Origin: Dioscorea cayenensis subsp. rotundata | Lineage: Eukaryota; Streptophyta; Magnoliopsida; Dioscoreales; Dioscoreaceae | DNA length: 64,000 nt | Direction of reading: 5' to 3' | NCBI RefSeq assembly: GCF_009730915.1 | Contig: NC_052479.1 | Location: 3,038,001 to 3,102,000, forward strand | Shown: one piece after another, positions 12,242 through 23,602 of the stretch | Layout: the number at the start of each line of letters is the position of its first letter | How positions within the stretch are numbered: the first letter of the stretch is position 1 | Program-made: the position numbers and the translations under genes | The notes under the pieces: model-generated | What the model was told of the DNA's origin: nothing | What the model saw: the letters and a program-made list of their open reading frames with translations, nothing else | Databases searched by the model: none

Positions 12242-13014
12242 CGAGTCAAGAACCTCCTCACCCTCACTCGGTCGTCGGAGACCGAATCATGAGAGGGAGC
12301 CGCCCTCGAGGTTCTTGAGAAGACCCCGAGAGTAAAGCTCACCAGATGGATCTCCTGCCCCATCACCGGAGAGGCCCCGGGAGCTCTGCTCACTGGACGA
12401 GTCTCCATCACCCTCTTTACGAACGTGCCATCCCAGGGAGCACACAACCGGTGCTTAACATCACCCACCCTGGAGTCATCCTTCCTCATCGTCGAGACCA
12501 TCTTTGCCATGCTACCTTGTCCACCAGTACGGGAGCAGAGCTCGCCTTTGCCAATGTGGGAGCCAAGCTCTACCACATCTGGATAATCTTCCGTTATACC
12601 AACTTGCCCTCCAGAATGGGAGCAAGGCTCAACCAAAGTCGGGCAGGCATCCTTCTTAGCCATGTCACCAACAAACCGAGCACTTCCAAGACTTCCACCG
12701 AGGCGAAGCTCGGCCACCGTCTGCCGTTCACCCAAAGGGGTACCATGGTCACTATAGGAGCAAGGCTCTACCACCGCCAGCGACTCACTGAAAGAGATCC
12801 CCAATCCAACCTCCGTCGGTATCTCACTCAACGAACCTTCTTTGTCCCCAAGCATCAGGTCCAAAAACGCCGACAACACACCAACTTCTTCCTTCTCGTC
12901 ATCAGAGGACCAAAATTCCTCCACATCATCCTCACAATGAGGAGGGGAGTAACACACTGGCACATAGACCGGCCGATCATCGGGGTCGAAGGTGAGGCGA
13001 ACATCTCCGTCCAT
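12238..13014 (-). CDS. Unknown 258-residue ORF at the 5' end of the retroposon-like insertion
   Basis: This ORF begins MDGDVRLTFDPDDRPVY about 40 nt inside the element boundary. It has an acidic segment (CEDDVEEFWSSDDEKEE) and then irregular internal repeats such as VVEPCSYSD, LVEPCSHSGG, VVELGSHIG and GELCSRTGG. The repeats coincide with the DNA motif GAGC-N3-GCTC. No known domain is recognised. The family cannot be named. The opposite strand is also open over much of this region (12346-13026), but it lacks a start near an element boundary, so the minus strand is preferred. It may be an ORF1/gag-like protein of an undescribed retroposon, or chance coding in GC-rich DNA. Confidence 0.4.
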   Translation of the reverse strand: MDGDVRLTFDPDDRPVYVPVCYSPPHCEDDVEEFWSSDDEKEEVGVLSAFLDLMLGDKEGSLSEIPTEVGLGISFSESLAVVEPCSYSDHGTPLGERQTVAELRLGGSLGSARFVGDMAKKDACPTLVEPCSHSGGQVGITEDYPDVVELGSHIGKGELCSRTGGQGSMAKMVSTMRKDDSRVGDVKHRLCAPWDGTFVKRVMETRPVSRAPGASPVMGQEIHLVSFTLGVFSRTSRAAPSHDSVSDDRVRVRRFLTR

Positions 13015-13075
13015 CCTTTCCCCTGACCAAACTTATTTTATGTATATTTTTATTTATCAATAATTAAAACAAATA

Positions 13076-13194
13076 TTCATATTTGCTCTTACTTGTAGTG
13101 TTTATTTGCCATTTTAGAAGAAACAAAACATTCAAGAGAAAGAAACCCACACCAACGGTGCCTTTATGAAAGATAGTGTAGAAAGCTTAAATTG
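13076..13194. other. Short spacer
   Basis: AT-rich spacer between the retroposon-like insertion and the AMT fragment. No feature was seen. Confidence 0.4.
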
Positions 13195-14045
13195 AATATC
13201 TGACCTTGTACTCTCCAAGTGTGTAACCTGTCTTTTGTAAGATTGAAGACTTCTTGTTGAATACCATCATTGTATACCATGATAGTTAAGCAGATAACAC
13301 TCCCATTAACATTGCTGCCCATGGCTCCACTAAATCTATCATACATATCAAATATTGCTGGCAAACTCAATATTGCATGTTATGTATCATGAGACAATCA
13401 TGGATTCACCTTTTTAAGAGAAAATATTATCATTTAAATCTTGTAATATTTTTTGGATAAATGCGATGAGCATTATGAGTCAGGAGTGTGCACGGGCTGA
13501 GAGTTGATCTTCCAGTCTGTGTGCTCTCACTTGGCAACGTGGGACTTAGGTAGCAAGCCAGAACTCACATTAGGGGACCAGCTATTACCATAATGTTCAG
13601 CGGGACTTGAACTCGGGACACTTGAGAGTCTTATATCACGCCTTTCGCAGTAGAGCCAATGTTGCTGGGTTATAAACATTTTAGCAAATCTTGTAGTTTG
13701 TTTGTCTTCAGTTTGCCAGTCAATAGCTATTTGTGAGTCTATCTTTCTAGTTAAATAGCTGTTAATGATTGAAGTGGTGATCTACATCAATATTTTTTTA
13801 TTTATTTGGTGATGATTTATAGTTTTTGATAGTATACATGAACCATCATATAAACTATAAAATGCTAGAAACATATAATTAAATTATATCATGCAATAGA
13901 GTATTAATTAAAACAACAAATCTAAGTTAGAATATCTAAGCACTAGCCTAAAACTGATTTTGCACCTCCGAGCAAGGATCTCCAACATCACTAAGGTAAA
14001 GACAAATTCAAGTATTACCAAAGTATAGAGTGGAGATATTGAGAT
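13195..14045 (-). pseudogene. AMT2-type ammonium transporter fragment (exon 3 start plus intron 2)
   Basis: 13195-13435 matches the intact transporter gene at about 20695-20905. The coding part reads [14 protein letters not shown], then hits an in-frame TAA at 13286-13288 and continues SWYTMMVFNKKSS. The intron sequence to its right is also duplicated: 13686-14045 matches about 20905-21185, including aatcttgtagtttg and the ctccaacatcactaaggt region. A SINE interrupts the fragment at 13446-13685. Exons 1 and 2, the rest of exon 3 and the stop region are absent, so this is a dead fragment. Confidence 0.8.
13446..13685 (-). mobile_element. tRNA-derived SINE
   Basis: A 240-bp insertion flanked by the 10-bp duplication aaatcttgta (13436-13445 and 13686-13695). 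The paralogous intact AMT intron keeps the empty site (aaatcttggagtttg near 20901). On the minus strand the 5' part is tRNA-like: ttggctctactgcgaaagg as an A-box-like region and gtcccgagttcaagtcccg as a B-box-like region. The 3' end is A-rich (ttatccaaaaaatat). A shorter relative lies near 9730-9830. Confidence 0.75.
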
Positions 14046-14159
14046 ATTCAACACCTTTCTTTATGGTACGAAAGCAATATTTCTTTATGGTACCAGAGCA
14101 AGGTTAAACATAAAACCCTAGCTCATTTTTTTTTCTCTTTTTTCTGATCTTGGTGCTGT

Positions 14160-14450
14160 GTGCACACCATGGGTGACAGCAATGGAGGCGATAAGGGCAA
14201 GAAACTAGTGGCTCTTGATCTTACTTCTCCTAATTATCTACACCCTTCTAATCATCCTGGGATGAATTTGTATCCAGTGGTTTTGACAGGAAACAATTAT
14301 CAAGAATGGGAAAATAGTATGCGTAATGCCTTTCATGCAAAGTATAAACTTGGTTTCTTAGATGGATTAGTGACAAAACCTGATGATCTTACAAGCGAGA
14401 TAGAGGATTGGTGGAGTGTTGATTCCATGATCATTGAGTGGGTCATATAA
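14160..14450 (+). pseudogene. Copia gag N-terminus
   Basis: 96 residues with the gag-type signature PGMNLYPVVLTGNNYQEWE, then MRNAFHAKYKLGFLDG, ended by a premature TAA. Related gag sequence continues in broken frames to about 14980 (for example a Leu-rich LGLDDDLCGTYRSN-like stretch). It belongs to the 14085-17790 element. Confidence 0.75.
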
Positions 14451-14999
14451 TCTATCGAGCCTACGCTATGATCTACAATCACCTACTATGATACGGTGAA
14501 GGAACTTTGAGATGATCTTCGCTAACGGTTTTCCATTTGCAATGGACCTTGGATACAACAATTAACCTTGGATTTGGCGCGATGTGAGAAGAATGGCTAG
14601 AGTGTTGCAGCCTATTATGGGTGCTTGAAGAAGATTTGGGATGAGCTTTCAACATACGTCAATACATGAGGATGCACATGTGGTAAGCACACATGTAATT
14701 GGGTCATGGATTTAAGCTAAGAGCGAGAAGAAAGCTGCATTTATTAGTTCTTGCTTGGTTTGGATGATGACTTATGCGGGACCTATCGTTCCAATCTCAT
14801 CGCTTAAGATCTTTTGCCTCCTCTGAACCGTGCCTATGCATTGGTGGTTCAAGAGGAATGTTACAAGACCATGACAAAAGGGCTAGATGCCCGCAATATT
14901 GGGGTTGCATTTGCTATCCATAGTGCCTCATCTAGCCGTTATGAGAAGTCACTTTATGCTGGGGTTAGTTATGGATCTTAATGCTTTAGTTGTTTCTTT

Positions 15000-16540
15000 A
15001 TTGCAATCCATATTATTTGAATCAAATTATGTGTTTTGTATGGCTTGATTGCTAATGAGGCAAAAGCCATAGTTCTTATGTATGATGTGCTTTATGATGA
15101 GTAGAAATACTCACCTAGCATGGACATGCCACGATTGGAGGAAATTGTGAGTAAGCCTAGCAATGGGCTACTTTGGAGTCAAGAGTTCTCCTCCCTTAAT
15201 CCTCTCAAGTGGATTAACAAGAAATTTTCATGCTCTTTGCAATCATAGAGAATAGATTTTAGAGAAATCACATTTTCATTCTATATGAGATTAGGGATAA
15301 CTCTTCTCAAGAAGGACTATCTATTTCAGAAATTCTTGTTAGTTCGCATTAAGATTTTATAGAGTGCAATGTGATTGTGGGTTGCCAGTATCAGCACTGT
15401 ACTAAATTAGTTACTATTCACCTTGCAAGAGGGTTTAATATAATTTATGATTTCTCTCAGTTTAAATAGAATTGCATACTTACATAAGTCTTGAACTTAA
15501 CAAACCCTAAGGGGATACTATACACGGACATGCATTTCTTCCCTTGTTTCTCGATTGATTTTATTTCCGCATTCTTTTTTTTCTTTTCTCTTGCTTCTTA
15601 GTTTATTCACACACATCACAATTTTTCTTTAGGCTAGTTTTTGGGATTAGGGCTAATACTAGTACTTTCATTTTTCCCTGTGTATCGATGCCTGCCTTTG
15701 TGCACACTATTACTACTTGATCGGTGCGTACACTTGCGTTCCTATCAAATATCTTTTTTTGTCGAATATTTTACTTATAGAATCAAATTGTACTTCATTT
15801 GATGGTGTTGATCCTGACTCCATAGTATCCATCTTGTTTCAATCCATATTAGAAATTAAAAAAAAAAATCAAAATAATTATTATTGTATGTTAAAAAATA
15901 CATGTAATTAACTCTCTTGTATGGTTTGTGGAGATGTTTGTTTATATGAATACTGTATGCTAAAGTATATAAATATGAATCTTTGTCTAAGTAGATGATA
16001 AAGGTAATGATAAAAAAAGCTAATGATATACATGTTCTCTTCACTCATGGAGTAATAAAATATATCATTCAGTAAAACTAGCTAAAACATGAGCTTTATA
16101 TATGGAAATTAAGCAAAGATATGAACTATAGAAATCCATTATTGGACATAGTACATACTTTGTATATAGAAACTATCATTAATGTTACATATAACTTATA
16201 AGATGCACATATTGATACATATATAAACTAAAGTCCTTGTCAATGTTGTCATAAATATGCATATATGGTTTATAAGTGGATGATGATAAACTACCAACCA
16301 GCTATGTAACTATCCATTTGGCAATCAAAGAGAGAGAAAATTTCTCTCTCTAAATATATAAGAAAGAGACAAAGCATGAACAAAAAATCAAAACAAGTTA
16401 GTAGAGAAACTAAGAAACATCAACCAAGCATCCTTAATTTAATTCTCATGTCTCACCATTAAAATAAAAGTATAGAATAAAGCAATTCCCGGATGTAAAT
16501 ATGTGAGAAAGAAACAAGGCATGAACAAGAAATCAAGTCG
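15000..16540. other. Middle of the Copia remnant without recognisable domains
   Basis: AT-rich and interrupted in all frames. No protease or integrase motif could be found, so this part is either deleted and replaced or too decayed to read. Confidence 0.4.
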
Positions 16541-16544
16541 ATCC

Positions 16545-17718
16545 AACGAAACGACAATTGGGATCTTGTTGATTTACCAGAGGGGAAGAAACTGGTTGGC
16601 TTAAAGTGGATTTACAAGACAAAATACAATGCAAATGGTAGCGTTCTAAAGCACAAGGGTCGCTTAGTTGACAAAGGATACTCACAAGTGCATGAAGTTG
16701 ATTTTGATAAAACCTATGCTCTGGTGGTGAGGTTTGAAACCGTGCGATGTTTTCTTGCTATAGCTGCACAATACTGATGGCTGGTCTACCAATTGAATGT
16801 CAAGTTGATATTCTTAAATGGCGAGCTCCTAGAATAGTTGTACGCCCATCAACCTAAAGGGTTTGTAATTCAAGGTTTTGAACATAAGGTGTACAAGTTG
16901 CATAAGGCTTTGTATGGGTTGCGCTAAGCTCCGCGCGCTTGTACAACAAGGTGGATAAAACTTCATACAACATGGGTTCACAATAAGTGAAAATAAGCCT
17001 ACTTTGTACACTGAGATGTAAGGAAGCAAAGGAAATTTGATGGTGTGCCATTACATGGATGATATCATCTATATGGGATCATGCCAAACAATCACAGAAG
17101 AGCTCAAATGTGGGATGATGAAGGTGTTTGACATGACTGACCTAGGTCCCTTGCATTATTTCTTAGGGCTTGATGTAATTCAAGGAGAAGATGGAATATT
17201 CTTGCCAAAAAGGAAATATGCTGAATATTTAGTGAAAAGGTTCAGTTTACAAGGATGCAAGCCTGCTACGACACCTATGAATATAGCAGAAAAATTGCAG
17301 CTTGAAGACGGCACTGGAAACAGTGATGTTCAGAAATATTGAAGTCTTGTGGGAGGCTTACTTTATCTAACACACACACACACGCCCTAATATTATGTTT
17401 GCTATCAATATGATGTCAAGATTCATGCAAAATCCCACAAAACAACACAGTGGACCAGCTAAACGAATCCTTAAATACATTGCAGGGACTCTGGAGTTTG
17501 GGGTTTGGTATACATGCTCAACTAAGTTTAAATTGCAGGGATATTCTGACAGCGATTGGGTGAGCTCACTTGATGACAAGAAAAGCACATCCAGGAGTGT
17601 CTTTACTCTAAGCACCAACGCTATCACTTGGTATTCTAAGAAACAGGAGATCATCACACTCTTGACTGCTGAAGCTGAGTACATCACCGCTACATCTTTA
17701 GCATGCCAAGCGATCTAG
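16545..17718 (+). pseudogene. Copia reverse transcriptase / RNase H remnant
   Basis: Broken frames read LPEGKKLVGLKWIYKTKYNA and LKHKGRLVDKGYSQ. Then come HYMDDIIYMGS with the YMDD catalytic motif (17043-17075), LGPLHYFLGLDV, and the RNase H part with YSDSDWVSSLDDKKSTSR and TAEAEYI. Several stops occur, for example inside the segments before YMDD and at 17340. A (CA)7 run near 17371 interrupts the link between RT and RNase H. Confidence 0.85.
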
Positions 17719-17790
17719 CTCAGAAGGATTTTTTCAAACTTCGGTTTGGTGTAGAGAGAAGCCACAGTGAATGTACTAACCATCAAAGAT

Positions 17791-18350
17791 GTTTTTCCAT
17801 TGTTCCATCAAAGATCTCACTGTAACTACAGTAATTGTTTCTTTGATTTAGTCCAGTTTTTTACATGAAAAGGAAACAAGTAGAGAATTACTAAAACTGA
17901 TTGAAAGTACTAACCATCTTGAGGATTTGAGTCACCGAAAAAAACATGAAAACTAGCCAGAGAAACAAGAGAATTCCTGTGAATTTCACCATTTGAGCAA
18001 ATTCAAGAAAATTGGCGATTTGGAAAGAAGATTGCTTGCTAAATATAAACATAAGACAACTGAAATCCGAGAATTTCTTTTCAGAAAACACAAGCTTTTT
18101 GTGCTTGAATGATGTTTGAATTGATCCAAAGTTGTTGTTGGTTATTCCAATAATTTAATTCCATTAACACATTCTTTATTTGCTTTCATATGTTTATATA
18201 AAACTCTGATAATTCAACAGCCTCTAATCAGTTTTTTTTTTCTTTTAGGTTGCACGAGGTTGGTCACATTATAAGAGATGTTTTTTTATTAAAAAAAAAT
18301 TATGTGAGATCTTTTAATACCCTCTTTCGCAAGCGCTAGTTTTTATGTAT
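17791..18350 (-). pseudogene. Duplicated 5' end of the HPCA1-type receptor kinase
   Basis: Matches 9005-9610: the start of exon 2 (a MEQW-like segment), intron 1, exon 1 and the promoter-proximal flank. The ATG at 17992-17990 still begins [13 protein letters not shown], versus [13 protein letters not shown] in the intact gene. Small indels then shift the signal-peptide frame. Nothing beyond the beginning of exon 2 is present, because the sequence stops at the Copia edge. This is a truncated gene copy that cannot make the receptor. Confidence 0.85.
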
Positions 18351-19922
18351 ATCATTGTGTTATTATTTCATCCGTTTTGTGATTTAAGAAATTTACCTCT
18401 TAGTGTCTTCCCTGCTAGATTGATTTCTCTTATTCATACATATACATATATTGTGCTGATGAGTATAATTTTCATTCAATTGTATAGACTTTTTTAACTC
18501 ACGATTAATGAAATGTGAATTATTTTGAACCAATTTTACTTATAATCTTATTGTTATTGTGTTGTAGGAAAGAAAGAGAATGATTTGAAAGAAGAATGCA
18601 TCGAAAGCACAAAATTCGAGAAAAGTGGATCAAGTTTCAATTACCTTTAGTTTTTAGTTATTCTTTGATTATTTGGTTATGAACCTTGTTAATATGTTGA
18701 GTTTTGCAATTATCATGTTCTAAATACCATTTCTCTAGGGCTATGATGTAGCCAAACTATGAAAACATAGATTCTTTTTTATTTAATTCAATTGATGCTT
18801 GTTTGAAGGTTTTGTTGGATATTTTAATCTATACTTAATGATTGTGATTTCTTGATCAATAATTACATGATTGGTAATTTGATTTGAGACCAAGAGGTGA
18901 TAAATTAAATTAGGTCTTGATTGAAATATCACACAATCATTATAAATTTTTAGAGTTTAATGAAATTGTATGCATCATTATAAATTTTTAAAGTTTAATG
19001 AGTTCCATAGATTCATAGTATTTCAGAGATGATGTTAACCTATCTAATGGAATATGCTATTAATGATCAATAGGTAATTTAAGGTAATTTGATGACAACA
19101 TAAGAAATAAACATTAATTGGTTGAACTAGACAATGTAGGTGGAATTAGTCCAAGTGAACTTAGAAACCCTAGAGTCTATAAGCATTAATTTCTCTTCAT
19201 CTAACTATCTCTCTTTATTCCTCGAATTAGATCTTTCTAAATTAAATCTTTCAATTTCATTAATCAAGTAGAATTGGGGTTTGAGTAATTTTGGTAGTTA
19301 ATATACTTAATCCTCGTGGGACGATACTCTCTTATCATTATATTACTTGTTTACGATAGCGTATACTTGTGTTATAAAAATTTCACAACATGTGACAAAG
19401 GTGACATTTGTTGCCCTACAAGAGGATTATCAAAAGGGACAAGTGAGTATGATGTTGTACCAATTATGGTAACTTAATGACCCCCTAGAAATTTAACATG
19501 TAAGGTAGGTTGACACACGGGGTAATGACAACCTATTATGAGTACTCAAGATAATATATTAGGGACCACAATCTCACAATGATAAAATCACCATGTCATG
19601 CAACCTTAGAAGAATGGAGAATATGGTTCTTCCCACAGGGAACCAAGTGAACAATGGATAAACAAACTGCTATAGTATTTCTATAGTACTTGTATAATAC
19701 CATGGCACAAGAGGTTCTATCCCGTATTACTCACCCACCATTTTGATGAGTTAGCACTAATTCATATATTTTCAAACATATAAATGCTCACAATGGTGTA
19801 TTGCATGCATTTCATAGCATCTATTCAAATTAACTTATGGTTAACCATGCATTAGGAGGTCAAACTAACATTAAAAGGTTTATTTCAACAACCACCAATA
19901 TTTGAAAGAATTATATGCAACT

Positions 19923-19953
<31 letters not shown>

Positions 19954-20289
19954 TAAAAACAAACTAATATGAAAATAATAGAAAAGATCATTTAATATAA
20001 ACTTTTTTTTTTTTGATAAATCTGGGTAAGCCACTTGTCGAGGATAAGCACAAATGAGAAGTTAAGTTCCATAATATTTGTGTACTCCACTTGGTTGAGA
20101 TGGGGTTCGATCCTACTTAATTTCTCAAAAAGGGGCACTTTATGTAGGAGAGTCGGTGGCAATAGACCATTTAGACTAAACAATTATTTTCAATCCACAT
20201 AAACTCATCACTTAACAACTCAAACCCTTTTCATTTACACATACAATATATAACCATAAACCACTTCACTTCAAGAAGAAAACAAGAAG
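18351..20289. other. Intergenic DNA with a possible LTR remnant
   Basis: No gene was seen. Around 18440-19400 the text resembles a decayed LTR, notably tcctcgtgggacgatact near 19311 followed by a poly-T/acttg context common in plant Gypsy elements. No partner LTR or target duplication is visible, so this is weak. An (AAAT)n run lies at about 19925-19950. Confidence 0.35.
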
Positions 20290-23200
20290 TCAAAAAAGCT
20301 CAAAACGGAAAAAGGCAGGCAACTTAGGAGTAACAGCTCTTCTAACATAAACTATTGACTTCTCACCATCACCCCAAATGGCATAAGCCTCCTCACCATG
20401 AGCAGCATCATCACCAACCATAAGGTCCTCTTCTTTCATCCTTAGTTGCACCACTTGTCTTATCAAAACACATATAACACTAGTCACCACCAAATTCCAC
20501 ACTGTGACAAAAATAGCCCCTAAAATTTGAATACCAAGTTGGTGCAATCCCTTCCCAGCATTGCCTTGTAAAAAACTGTATAACAAACCATGGTGATTCT
20601 TGTGATATCCATACTGAAGACGCATTAGTCTTGGATGTGCTAGTATTCCTCCAAGAATTCCTCCAAGCAGTCCTGCAACTGCATGAGTGTGAAGCACTCC
20701 TAGTGTGTCATCTACCTTTTGTAAGAATGAAGACTTCTTGTGGATTACCATCATTGTGTACCATGGTAATGAGCCTGATAAGACTCCCATTAACATTGCT
20801 GCCCATGGCTCCACCAAACCTATCATGCATATATATCAAATATTATCATGTGATAATCATGGATTCAGATTCATTTTTTTTGAAAGAGAAAATATTATCA
20901 TTTAAATCTTGGAGTTTGTTTTGAAGTTTAATTTTTAGGATAAATCATGTACAATTATTTGTGATTCGAACAACTGTTTGTATATATTTCTTATTAAATG
21001 CATGTTCATGAATATTATAGCATGTAATAGATTAACTAAAACAGTAAATCTAAATTAGAAACTCCAAGTCTTGGATTAGACATGCTAATCATTGGCCTAA
21101 GATCGATTATGCCTCTTTGTGCAAAAAATCTCTGACATATATCACTCTAGTCATTAAGGTGAAAAAAATTCAAGTGTTACCTAAGTGTAGAAAGGAAAAT
21201 AAGAGAATGAAAGATTGAAGGAAAAATGATGATGCTAAGGTTTCATTTAATTACTGTGCTGGAAGCAATAACATAGTTGTTATGATATACTAATAAATAA
21301 ACTCGGTCTAGCTCAGATCCAATAATAGTTCTAGAATGGTCCAGTCTAGCATAAAAAACTTATAGTCGTTTAATTAATGCAAATTGAAAATAGATAAAAA
21401 GTTCAAATTGTAACAATTAAATCTCAATATAGAAAGTTCATCATGCAAAACGTAAACTTCAAGAAGATATATGTATAGATATAGATTATGCATTATTCAT
21501 CCTATGCCTTACTATTTAATTCAAGCTATTCACATTAAAAAGAACCAGTTCATGCATGCAGTATGGTATGATAATGATTAGATACATAGAGGTAGATAAT
21601 TAATTAACCTGCAGCAGGAGTAATACAAACAAGGCCAGTCATCATTCCTTGAACAGCGCCAATGACAGAACTCTTCTTGTAAACAATCATGTCAAGAGAG
21701 AGCCAAATGGAGAGACTAGTGGCAGTGCAAAGGTGGGTATTAAGTACAGCAAGAGATGCAATCAAATCAGCTGAACTAGATGCACCACCATTAAAACCAG
21801 ACCAACCCAGCCAAAGAAACCCTGCACCACCAAGCATGTGGATGATGTTGTTTGGTGGGAATTGTTGCCTGTCATGGGATAACCGAGGCCCAACCTAAGC
21901 ATACAACCAAACATAGTCTAAACTCACTCATGCACAAAAATAGATATTTAATAACAAATTTAATTATATCAACTAAGTTAATGAGTTTGCACCGTGTATA
22001 TGTTTATGCAAATTTTTTTTTATTTTATTTTCATTTTTTTATTTTTTATTTTTTTTAAAAAAAAGCTATTTGGTCGTTAAGAAAAACAATAACATACACA
22101 AAACTTAAAAGAGCAAATGGGGGCGAGGGCCACATATATGTATATTAGTTTAATCTATTTAACTTATGAGCACTTATTTTATATAATATGACATTATTAC
22201 TTAAAGATTTAGAGTTTAAATCTTGCTTGTGGATGGTTGATAATTATCTCTAAAAAAATAATAAAATAAATAAATAATGTGATATTATTTGGGTATATTA
22301 GATTAAATATCTAACTGAATATATTTGTCAAATTCAAAACTCAACATAAATATAATGAATTGTTTTTAGAGAATATAAAATTAAAAGATAACATTTTTAT
22401 ATAAAAAAAAAACTTGTACGAACATATGCATTGCATCATAACCATCCAATATATTTCATGTAAACTACATTCTAAAGTAAATGATGATTTTAAAAGTATC
22501 TTTATTGTCATTTGTGTGATCTATGTCACATGAGATATATATTCATCAAAAACATTAAATATGTGGCCTAAGATAATAAATCAAATGATTCACTGTAAGG
22601 CATCTATACCAAATTAAATAAATATATCTTTGTAAAAAAAAAAAAAAAGAAAAGAAATAGATAAATAAAATAAAATAAAAAGAACAGAAACTAACCCAGT
22701 AAGCAGCAGTGAAGCCAGCAACACCAGAAGAGAGATGAATAACATAACCACCAGCAAAGTCCACAAGGCCCCATTTATAAAGAAAACCCTGACCCCAAAT
22801 AGAGAAGGCACCAACAGTATAAGACAAAGAGACCCACAAAGGCACAAACAACATCCATGCATAGAAGTTCATCCTCCCAAGCAGTGAACCAGCAAGCAAT
22901 ACAACAGTAATGGCAGCAAAAGCAAACTGAAAGAAAGTATAAGTAGCATTTGGAAACAATGCAATGCTTTTGCTCTCAAGAAAGCTCGATCCAAGCGAAG
23001 ATCCAGGGAAGCCGATGATCGGAAGAAGTTGCTCGTCAAAGGCCATACAGTGACAGAAAAGAACCCAACAGAGGAGGACAACAGCAAAAGCATATAAGGC
23101 CATGAATGCAGAGTTCACTGCCCATTTCTTCTTGACAATTCCACTGTAGAGGATGATGAGGCCTGGAACACTTTGGTAGCCTACTAGAGAGGCAGCTATG

Positions 23201-23295
23201 AGTTGCCATGCATTGTCACCGGAGTTGAGCCAATCTGGCCGGTTTTCAGTGATTGTTAGGGATGTTGGGAGAGTGACTGGAAGGACTTGGGACAT
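20290..23295 (-). CDS. AMT2: AMT2-type (AMT2/AMT3 clade) ammonium transporter
   Basis: Three exons, 23295-22696, 21894-21609 and 20819-20290, sum to 1416 nt, 471 residues, the usual AMT2 length. The protein is a polytopic plasma-membrane ammonium transporter of the AMT/MEP/Rh family. Visible features: N-terminal span after [20 protein letters not shown], the pore-gate region [26 protein letters not shown] with the substrate-site aspartate and first pore histidine, [12 protein letters not shown], and [14 protein letters not shown] with the second pore histidine. The C-terminal tail is hydrophilic. The intron phases and motifs fit the AMT2 branch, which has fewer signature residues in common with AMT1. 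A fragment of exon 3 and intron 2 is duplicated at 13195-14045. Confidence 0.93.
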
Positions 23296-23569
23296 GTTGT
23301 TGTAGTTGGAGAAATGAAATGTGGTGAGATTAGTGTTGTTGGTTTTTCCTTAATTTTGTTTGTTGGATGGGTAGGAAGAGCATTGAAGTTATCATTGAAG
23401 ATGTTGTTGTTGTTGTTGTTTGGAATGGACGTTGATTCTCTTGGATTCTAATTTTGTGTGTGTTTTTAGTTATGTGATTTCTTGTGGAATCCGGAGGAAT
23501 CGATGTTGTATTTAAATTGTTGTGGAGATACTTGCAAGGGTATGATTCATGTGGGTCCTTGTATCTTCA

Positions 23570-23602
<33 letters not shown>

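Larger units (their letters stand above)
10985..13052 (-). mobile_element. GC-rich non-autonomous retroposon-like insertion
   Basis: A 2.07-kb segment much richer in GC than its surroundings. It is bounded by 23-nt direct repeats at 10962-10984 and 13053-13075 that match at 21 of 23 positions (core caataaNtaaaacaaata). Read on the minus strand it starts with a short leader and an ORF, and ends with a noncoding part and an A-rich tail, (AAAT)n then aaaatataatc. Long imperfect target duplications plus an A-rich 3' tail fit a LINE-mobilised insertion. No reverse transcriptase, endonuclease, LTR or terminal inverted repeat was found, so the class is an inference. Confidence 0.5.
14085..17790 (+). 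mobile_element. Decayed Ty1/Copia retrotransposon
   Basis: A primer-binding-like site (ttatggtaccagagcaagg, about 14084-14102) resembles the plant Copia tRNA-Met site. It is followed by a gag start, an undefined middle, and reverse transcriptase and RNase H remnants. Protease and integrase are not recognisable. No pair of LTRs could be matched. The right edge abuts the kinase fragment near 17790. Many stops and frameshifts show it is inactive. Confidence 0.75.

Noticed and set aside
12346..13026. 226-residue ORF on + in the GC-rich insertion
   Set aside because: It is the reverse of the minus ORF. The palindromic motif keeps both strands open, and the minus frame has the start placed at the element boundary and the A-rich tail downstream.
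13560..13680. tRNA gene suggested by gttcaagtcccg
   Set aside because: No complete cloverleaf. The text is the tRNA-like head of a SINE with a target duplication.
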